Program-made: the position numbers and the translations under genes
Notes under the pieces: generated by a model
What the model saw: only the letters and a program-made list of their open reading frames with translations
Databases searched by the model: none
Told to the model about the DNA's origin: nothing
Origin: VAXT01 sp963728535
GTDB lineage: Bacteria > Actinomycetota > Thermoleophilia > Gaiellales > Gaiellaceae
NCBI GenBank assembly: GCA_963728535.1
Contig: CAVSKK010000001.1
Coordinates: forward strand, 2,542,001 to 2,606,000
Direction of reading: 5' to 3'
Length of the DNA: 64,000 nucleotides
Shown here: in pieces, positions 58,589 to 64,000 of the stretch
How the letters are laid out: each line of letters starts with the position of its first letter
How positions within the stretch are numbered: position 1 is the first letter of the stretch

Positions 58589-58718
58589 CAGCGCCTGCGG
58601 TGCTTTCGGCGAGAGTACGAGTTTCGGTCTCGGTCCACAACCCTCAGGTCGTAGCCGTAGACTCTTCTCGGACGATCGGTGTTACGCGCGAGTCGTCGTG
58701 GATCGACGGGAGGTAGGG

Positions 58719-59267
58719 ATGTCAGCACCTGAAACGGGGACCGTTCGCCCGGGCTTTTCGGTTGGCTCCACGAGCGAGTTCAGCCTGTTTTTCCGTGTCA
58801 AGCCTGGCGAGGGTGAAAGCCTTCGAGCTGCGCTTCGGGCTTTGCAGGAGACGCCGGGGTACCGTCCCGGCGACTACGGCATGGCGATCGCGTCGATTCA
58901 CGAGGCGAGGTTCGTTCTCTTCGACGACGACACGCGGCTCGCGTTCATCACGAGTTTCGACGGGCCTTGGGACGCCTACATGGAGGACTTCTTCACGTCA
59001 GGGCCGACGCTGGCGCTTTTCGACGTCATCTTCCAGCACGTCGAGGGCTACGAGGGCCTCCCCGACCTGGCGGCGGTGAGGGCGTTCGTCCTGAGCGCGC
59101 AGGTAACTGCGGCTGCTTACGCACGGAACTACGGAGGCACCGTGAAGGAGATCAGGAAAGGCTTGCGTGTGAATGACGCGTTCCAGCGGGTGCTCGACGA
59201 TCCGGAGGCGAGCGAGGCGCTCCAGCACCCTGCGCTGAAGCCGCTGCTCGACGAGGCCGCCGACTAG
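58719..59267 (+). CDS. Alpha/beta-barrel-like protein preceding the DyP cluster
   Basis: The product has 182 residues. The region SEFSLFFRVKPGEGESLRAAL and SIHEARFVLFDDDTRLAFITS, followed by FDGPWDAYMEDFF, resembles a ferredoxin-like barrel of the kind related to DyP or Chl_dismutase-like folds. I recall similar proteins beside peroxidases but cannot verify it. The ATG at 58719 follows GGGAGGTAGGG. It ends 13 bases before the DUF4331 gene on the same strand, so it is likely the first gene of the cluster. No signal peptide is present. Confidence 0.7.
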   Translation: MSAPETGTVRPGFSVGSTSEFSLFFRVKPGEGESLRAALRALQETPGYRPGDYGMAIASIHEARFVLFDDDTRLAFITSFDGPWDAYMEDFFTSGPTLALFDVIFQHVEGYEGLPDLAAVRAFVLSAQVTAAAYARNYGGTVKEIRKGLRVNDAFQRVLDDPEASEALQHPALKPLLDEAAD

Positions 59268-59280
59268 GCCGGCCTCGGCG

Positions 59281-60411
59281 ATGTCGGATCACATCTCGGG
59301 ACCGCGGGCGCTGGCGGAGCCGATCGCGGACATCACGGACGTGTACGCGTTTCCAAGCCCCGAGCGGCGGGGGCATCTGGTGCTCGTGCAGAACACGCTC
59401 CCGTTTGCGCAGCCCTCGGCGCTGTTCTCGGACGGGCTCGTCTACCGCTTTCGGTTGCGTCCGCTCGCAGTGGGAGCCCCGAGCGATCCTGCGCCGTTCG
59501 CTCTTGCCGAGGAAGAGTTCGTGTTCGATTGCGTGTTTTCCGATCCGGCTGCGGGCAACGGCGCGCGAGGACAGGAAGGCGTGTGCACGACGCCGACGGG
59601 CGCCACTGTCAGCTTTCGCGTAAACGACGAGCAGGGCGGTTCTGGTCATGGCGTGCGGGTGTTTGCCGGCCCGCGCTGGGATCCGTTCATCATGGACGCC
59701 CCGGCGGCGCTGAAGACGATCGCGACCGGCAAGCTCGCGTTCACCGATCCCGGCGCGATCTACATGGACGGCAAGAACGTCCTCAGCCTCGTCGTCGAGG
59801 TCGACTGTGCGCAGCTCTTGAAGGATGTGGAGCTGGTGGGCGTCGTCGCGGAGACACTGACGCGGGGCAAGCACGCCGTGCGGATCGAGCGAGTCGGCAG
59901 GCCCGAGGTGAAGAACATGATGCTCGCGCCGAAGCAGTTCGATCCGGTGAACCGCGATCTCGAGATCCGCGATCTCTACAACATGGAGGACGCGTTCCAC
60001 CTCGCCGATGGCTACGTGGGCGCATACCGGGCGCGGCTCAACGCCAATCTCGCCTTCTGGGACGGCCTCGACGGCAAGACGGACTGGCCCGCGGACGGCA
60101 ATGGCACCCACCCGCTGACCGAGCTCATGCTCGCCGACTACCTCGTCGTCGACACCCGCAAGCCGTACGCCGAGCAGGGCTCGTTCCTGGAGATCGAGCG
60201 CGCCGCCCAAGACGGCCGCGTACACGAGACGTGCGGTGGACGAGCGCTCAACGACGACGTCATGGACACGATCTTCACGCTGCTGGTCAACGCCGGCAAC
60301 GGCCCCGTGATCCGCGACGGAGTCGACGGGTCGACGAGACCCGGCTCGCCCAGCTTTCCCTACCTCGCGCCCGCGAACCCGGATCCGCCCGAGCCCCCCG
60401 AGCACCATTGA
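59281..60411 (+). CDS. DUF4331 family protein
   Basis: The product has 376 residues. SDHISGPRALAEPIADITDVYAF at the start and VLVQNTLPFAQPSALFSDGLVYRF are hallmarks of DUF4331. Later HPLTELMLADYLVVDT and VMDTIFTLLVN also fit. The family has no proven function. Many members are secreted, but this one lacks a clear signal peptide. Its TGA shares a base with the DyP ATG, so they are translationally coupled. A role in the peroxidase module is inferred from context. Confidence 0.88.
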   Translation: MSDHISGPRALAEPIADITDVYAFPSPERRGHLVLVQNTLPFAQPSALFSDGLVYRFRLRPLAVGAPSDPAPFALAEEEFVFDCVFSDPAAGNGARGQEGVCTTPTGATVSFRVNDEQGGSGHGVRVFAGPRWDPFIMDAPAALKTIATGKLAFTDPGAIYMDGKNVLSLVVEVDCAQLLKDVELVGVVAETLTRGKHAVRIERVGRPEVKNMMLAPKQFDPVNRDLEIRDLYNMEDAFHLADGYVGAYRARLNANLAFWDGLDGKTDWPADGNGTHPLTELMLADYLVVDTRKPYAEQGSFLEIERAAQDGRVHETCGGRALNDDVMDTIFTLLVNAGNGPVIRDGVDGSTRPGSPSFPYLAPANPDPPEPPEHH

Positions 60412-61772
60412 TGGGGATGACCGAAGGCACGCTTACTGCCGAGGGCCCCAGCCTCGAGCTCGATGACATCCAGAGCGGCGCGCTGCACGAGCGACCCTCG
60501 CCCTATGTGGGCAGGTATCTGCTGCTCCGCATCGACGACCGAGCGGCGGGACGGGAACTGGTGCGGCGTCTGCACCCGTTCGTCGACTCCGGCCGGCTGT
60601 CTCCCGATCCGGCGCAGGACGCGTGGATCACGGTCGCCTTCACCTATCACGGTCTCGAGGCGCTGGGCGTACCGCAGGATTCGCTCGATAGCTTCTCGCC
60701 AGAGTTCCGGCAGGGGATGGCGGCGCGCGCGGCCGAGCTCGGCGACGTGGGCGAGAGCAGTCCCGAGCACTGGGAGAAGCCGCTCGGGACGGCCGACGTG
60801 CACGTCGCGCTGGGGGTGCTCTCGCCCGATGCCGAACGGTTGGAGGCGCTCGCCGAGCGGGCACGGAACGCGCACGAGCAGCTGCCCGGCGTCGAAGTGA
60901 TCTGGCGCCAGGACTGCTATCAGCTCCCGACCGGACGCACCTCCTTCGGCTTCAAGGACGGCATTGGCCAGCCCGCGGTCGAAGGAAGCGGGATTTCGCC
61001 CTCCAACCCGAAGGAGCGCCCGATCAAGGCGGGCGAGATCATCCACGGCTACCCGGACGAGACGGGAGAGGTGCCGTCGATGCCGACCCCCGAGGTGCTC
61101 GGCCGCAACGGCACCTACGTCGTCTTCCGCAAGCTGCGCACGCGGGTCGCGGCCTACCGGCAGTACCTGCACGCGAAGGCAGCGAGTCGCGAAGAGGAGG
61201 CGTTGCTGGGCGCGAAGATGGTCGGACGCTGGCAGAGCGGGGCGCCCTTGGCGCTCGCTCCCGAACGGGACGATCCGCAGCTCGGCGCCGACCAGAAGCG
61301 CAACAACGACTTCATCTACGGTGACGATCTTCGTGGGTTCAAGTGCCCGGCCGGCGCGCACGCACGCCGCGCCAACCCGCGGGACGCGCTCGACAGCGAA
61401 GGAAGCGTCAACGTCCGCCTCCACCGCATGATTCGCCGCGGCACGAGCTACGGGCCGATGCTGCCCGAAGGGGTGCTCGAGGACGATGGCGAGGACCGCG
61501 GGATCATCTTCGTGTTCGCCGGCGCGCACCTGAAGCGCCAGTTCGAGTTCGTCAAGACCCAATGGCTGAACGACGGCATCTTCATCGGCGCCCCAGCCGA
61601 GAAGGACCCCCTCGTCGGAGCGAAGGAAGGATCGAGCAGCTTCACGATCCCGCAGCGGCCCATCCGCCGCCGCCTGCAGGAACTGCCGCCCTTCGTCGTC
61701 ACGCGCGGTGGCGAGTACTGCTTCGCCCCCGGTCTGCGAGCGCTGCGCTGGCTGGGGGAGCTCACGACGTGA
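60411..61772 (+). CDS. DyP-type heme peroxidase
   Basis: This 453-residue enzyme has the DyP motif GFKDGIGQP (GXXDG with the distal Asp), a likely proximal heme His in CPAGAHARRANPRDAL, and a distal Arg region in HRMIRRGTSYGP. DyP proteins oxidise dyes, lignin phenolics or heme with hydrogen peroxide. The protein has no Tat or Sec signal and no encapsulin-targeting C terminus that I can see, so it is probably cytoplasmic. ATG at 60411 or 60417 may be used. It is the central gene of the cluster with DUF4331 and a crotonase. Confidence 0.92.
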   Translation: MGMTEGTLTAEGPSLELDDIQSGALHERPSPYVGRYLLLRIDDRAAGRELVRRLHPFVDSGRLSPDPAQDAWITVAFTYHGLEALGVPQDSLDSFSPEFRQGMAARAAELGDVGESSPEHWEKPLGTADVHVALGVLSPDAERLEALAERARNAHEQLPGVEVIWRQDCYQLPTGRTSFGFKDGIGQPAVEGSGISPSNPKERPIKAGEIIHGYPDETGEVPSMPTPEVLGRNGTYVVFRKLRTRVAAYRQYLHAKAASREEEALLGAKMVGRWQSGAPLALAPERDDPQLGADQKRNNDFIYGDDLRGFKCPAGAHARRANPRDALDSEGSVNVRLHRMIRRGTSYGPMLPEGVLEDDGEDRGIIFVFAGAHLKRQFEFVKTQWLNDGIFIGAPAEKDPLVGAKEGSSSFTIPQRPIRRRLQELPPFVVTRGGEYCFAPGLRALRWLGELTT

Positions 61773-61786
61773 CGGAAGGAGAAGAC

Positions 61787-62647
61787 GTGGCAACTACCGG
61801 AACAGACCGCTGGAAGGCGCTCGACTTTGGCCCGCCGCAATCCGGCGAGGCCGAGCCCGACCAGCCCGTGCTCGCCGACTACGTTGCGGACGGGCACGTC
61901 GCTGTGATCACCCTGAACCGGCCACACGCCGACAACGCGATCACCACCGAGATGGGTGCACGGCTGACCGAGATCCTCGAGACGATCGCGGTCCGGGCCT
62001 CCGTTCGCGTCGCCATCATCACCGGCGCGGGGACGCGTGCGTTCTCGGTGGGCAGCGACCTGCGGCAACGCAAGGACATGAGCAAAGAGGACTGGCTGCG
62101 CCAGCGCCAGGACTTCGATCGCACGCTTTACACGCTGCGGCAGCTGCGAAAGCCGATCTTCGCCGCCGTGAACGGGATCGCTTACGGCGGCGGCTCCGAG
62201 ATCGCGCAGAGCACCGACTTCATCATCGCCTCCGACAACGCCACGTTCGGCCAGCCCGAAGCGATGATCGGCCTCGCGGCCGGCGGCGGCTCACCCGTCT
62301 TCCTTCCCCGCGTGCTCCCGCCGGGAAAGGCATTGCAGATGCTCATGACCGGCGACCCGATAACCGCGGACGAGGCCCACCGCCTGGGTATGGTCAACGA
62401 GCTCCACCCGCAGGCCGAGCTGATGGACGCTGCGCGCCGGATTGCAGCGAAGATCGCGAGCAACTCGCCGACGGCGGTTCAGGCGATGAAGCGAGCCGTG
62501 CGGATGGGCGAAGGGCAGCCGATCGAGCAGGCGATCGCGATCATGATGGAGGCACACTGGCGCTCGGCCGTGCACCCCGACCGCATCGAGGGCATCGGCG
62601 CCTTCAACGACGACCGCGACCCGACCTTCCAGGACCCCGACTACTGA
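61787..62647 (+). CDS. Enoyl-CoA hydratase/isomerase-family protein
   Basis: The product has 286 residues from GTG 61787, five bases after GGAAGGAG. The crotonase motifs are VAVITLNRPHADNAIT, AIITGAGTRAFSVGSDLRQ for the first oxyanion hole, and VNGIAYGGGSEIAQSTDFIIA for the second. GQPEAMIGLAAGGGSPVFLPR lies where catalytic Glu/Asp are found. CoA substrate is likely but not known. The gene begins 14 bases after the DyP stop, an arrangement suggesting one operon that links peroxidation to acyl-CoA metabolism. Confidence 0.9.
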   Translation: MATTGTDRWKALDFGPPQSGEAEPDQPVLADYVADGHVAVITLNRPHADNAITTEMGARLTEILETIAVRASVRVAIITGAGTRAFSVGSDLRQRKDMSKEDWLRQRQDFDRTLYTLRQLRKPIFAAVNGIAYGGGSEIAQSTDFIIASDNATFGQPEAMIGLAAGGGSPVFLPRVLPPGKALQMLMTGDPITADEAHRLGMVNELHPQAELMDAARRIAAKIASNSPTAVQAMKRAVRMGEGQPIEQAIAIMMEAHWRSAVHPDRIEGIGAFNDDRDPTFQDPDY

Positions 62648-62693
62648 TGCCGGTACCGCGAGCCCAACGACCCCCAAGCGAGGAGACGAAGAG

Positions 62694-63773
62694 ATGGCAG
62701 TAGCAGACGACCTGGAGAAATCGCGCGCCGCGCTCCGAATGATCAACCCCGCGCCTTTCAATGCAGAGGCGCCGCCCGACGCACTCGCCGGCGAGATCAC
62801 TCCGGTAGAGCTCCACTATGTTCGAAGCAACTTCGCCGTGCCGAGCCACGACGGCACGCTCGAAGTCGGCGGCGCGGTCGACAACCCGACCAAGCTCACA
62901 CTCGACGACCTGCGGGCGATGCCGGCGGTCGAGCGCGCCGTGACGCTTGAATGTGCCGGGAACGGGCGCCTCGAGACGCGGCCCCTGCCGGTCGGCGAGC
63001 CATGGGGCGACTACGCGGTCTCGACCGCCCGGTGGAAGGGCGCCCTCCTGCACGAGGTCCTCGAGCACGCCCATCCGACAGCAGACGGCGTCGAGGTCCG
63101 CTTCGACGGCGCCGACCACGGCCCGTATCACCTCAAAGCGGTGCTTGCGGAGACCAACCAGTCCGACCTGCACTTCGTGCGCTCACTCACCCTTGCCCAC
63201 GCAGCCGATCCGGCGGCAGAGATCCTGATCGCCTACGAGATGAACGGTCAGCCGCTCACCCCCGACCACGGAGCCCCCTTCCGGCTGATCGTGCCCCAGT
63301 GGTACGCCGTCGCCTCCGTGAAATGGCTGACACGGATCGACGTCCTGACCGAACCGTACGCGGGCGAGTTTCAGACCGGCCACTACATCTACGAATGGCC
63401 GGATCGAGAGCACGAACGCGTCACCCTCATGCGCGTCCGAGCCCGCATCACCGACCCCGCTCCCGGCGCGACCCTCGCCCCCGGCGGGTACACCGTACGC
63501 GGAAAGGCGTGGTCAGGCACCGGACCGGTCACCGGCGTCGACGTCAGCTTCACCGGCGAAGGAGAGTGGCACGCGGCGAAGCTCGAGCCCCCAAAGGGTC
63601 CGTACCAATGGCAAGACTGGTCGCTTGACTGGGACGCGTCCGACATCGGCCGACACTCCCTTCGCGCGCGAGCAACCGACGCGGCCGGCAACGTGCAACC
63701 CGACGTCCCGCCGTGGAACCGGCTCGGCTATGGAAACAACGCGATCGAGGTCTCCTACGTCGACGTGCGCTGA
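62694..63773 (+). CDS. Sulfite-oxidase-like molybdopterin-dependent oxidoreductase
   Basis: The product has 359 residues. The Mo-cofactor domain (about 45-220) has the molybdenum Cys in TLECAGNGR, followed by GDYAVSTARWKGALL, GPYHLKAVL and APFRLIVPQWYAVASVKWLTRI. A Mo-co dimerisation domain (about 240-355) includes VRARITDPAPGATLAPGGYTVRG. This is the sulfite oxidase family, though without a heme domain or visible signal peptide. ATG follows GCGAGGAGACGAAG. It closes the DyP cluster. Electron acceptor and substrate are unknown. Confidence 0.9.
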   Translation: MAVADDLEKSRAALRMINPAPFNAEAPPDALAGEITPVELHYVRSNFAVPSHDGTLEVGGAVDNPTKLTLDDLRAMPAVERAVTLECAGNGRLETRPLPVGEPWGDYAVSTARWKGALLHEVLEHAHPTADGVEVRFDGADHGPYHLKAVLAETNQSDLHFVRSLTLAHAADPAAEILIAYEMNGQPLTPDHGAPFRLIVPQWYAVASVKWLTRIDVLTEPYAGEFQTGHYIYEWPDREHERVTLMRVRARITDPAPGATLAPGGYTVRGKAWSGTGPVTGVDVSFTGEGEWHAAKLEPPKGPYQWQDWSLDWDASDIGRHSLRARATDAAGNVQPDVPPWNRLGYGNNAIEVSYVDVR

Positions 63774-63829
63774 GGGAGTACATCGGCGAAGCGGGTGTCA
63801 GCCGATCAGGCGTTCGAGGTGGGCCCCCG

Positions 63830-64000
63830 GTGACAGCGCTCGAGACGTCGGAGGCGGCCGTCGAGCTCCTGATCCGGTTCGTACGTGTCGGCCACGAAGC
63901 CGGCTACCCAACCGACGACCTCGAGGACCGGATCCTTCGTGGCTGCTCGGTCGATGGGAAGCCGCCACTTGTTAAGACGATGCCTGGAGCGGGTACTAGC
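63830..64000 (+). CDS. Possible start of an unknown protein, cut by window edge
   Basis: From a GTG at 63830 the frame is open to the end: VTALETSEAAVELLIRFVRV and onward for 57 codons. Composition is plausible for coding, with no ribosome site and no family recognised. It may instead be chance in a high-GC region. The 56 bases before it, after the molybdoenzyme stop, show nothing distinctive. Confidence 0.3.
   Translation, partial: MTALETSEAAVELLIRFVRVGHEAGYPTDDLEDRILRGCSVDGKPPLVKTMPGAGTS

Overview
This 64 kb window is a high-GC stretch of bacterial chromosome with very dense coding. GTG and TTG starts are frequent and stop/start overlaps are common. The gene families (DUF72, FolE2, LuxR-type ATPases with a C-terminal HTH, MprAB-like two-component pairs, DUF3494, CopC-CopD fusions, short ECF sigma/anti-sigma pairs) point to Actinomycetota. 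My best guess is class Thermoleophilia (Gaiella/Solirubrobacter-like), a judgement from family content and not a tested placement. I see no rRNA, tRNA, IS element, prophage or CRISPR array. The only mobile element recognised is an HNH-containing intein inside ThyX.

Layout. 0-5 kb: end of an FtsX-type permease, small proteins, a DUF72 protein, intein-bearing thyX, and an ECF sigma/anti-sigma pair. 5-15 kb: an SDR protein, two tandem cupredoxin-like secreted proteins without the copper Cys, two divergent Fe/Mn superoxide dismutases, plsY without a normal start codon, folE2, an orphan HisKA protein, a MutM/Nei-type glycosylase, a frameshifted asparaginase, and the principal sigma factor. 15-20 kb: an envelope-stress block with a lipoprotein, an MprB/MprA-like kinase/regulator pair, a frameshifted HtrA protease and a His-rich secreted protein with LTxxQ-like motifs. 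Phased 11-bp repeats of a TTCTTA-type heptamer link these promoters. 20-33 kb: cell wall and copper biology, with two L,D-transpeptidases, an M15 peptidase, a NirK-like copper protein, a second kinase/regulator pair with a GerMN lipoprotein, an ice-binding-like protein, CopC-CopD and a multicopper oxidase fused to PKD-like repeats.

33-49 kb: accessory metabolism and resistance. This includes flavin enzymes, cupins, ribosomal protein L31, an ArsR-ArsC fusion followed by ChrA with a visible operator, a zinc alcohol dehydrogenase, an ECF sigma with zinc-finger anti-sigma, a VapBC-type module with a palindromic operator, and LtrA. 49-64 kb: a large LuxR-family ATPase regulator, a DUF4242 protein and secreted cupin, rlmN, an MFS exporter, and a compact cluster of an alpha/beta-barrel protein, DUF4331, DyP peroxidase, an enoyl-CoA hydratase-like protein and a sulfite-oxidase-like molybdoenzyme.

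Functional themes are oxidative and metal stress (SODs, DyP, cupredoxins, multicopper oxidases, Cop, Ars, Chr) and envelope maintenance. Three single-base frameshifts, one in the asparaginase and two in htrA, all look like one extra base. They may be assembly errors and should be checked against reads before the genes are called broken.
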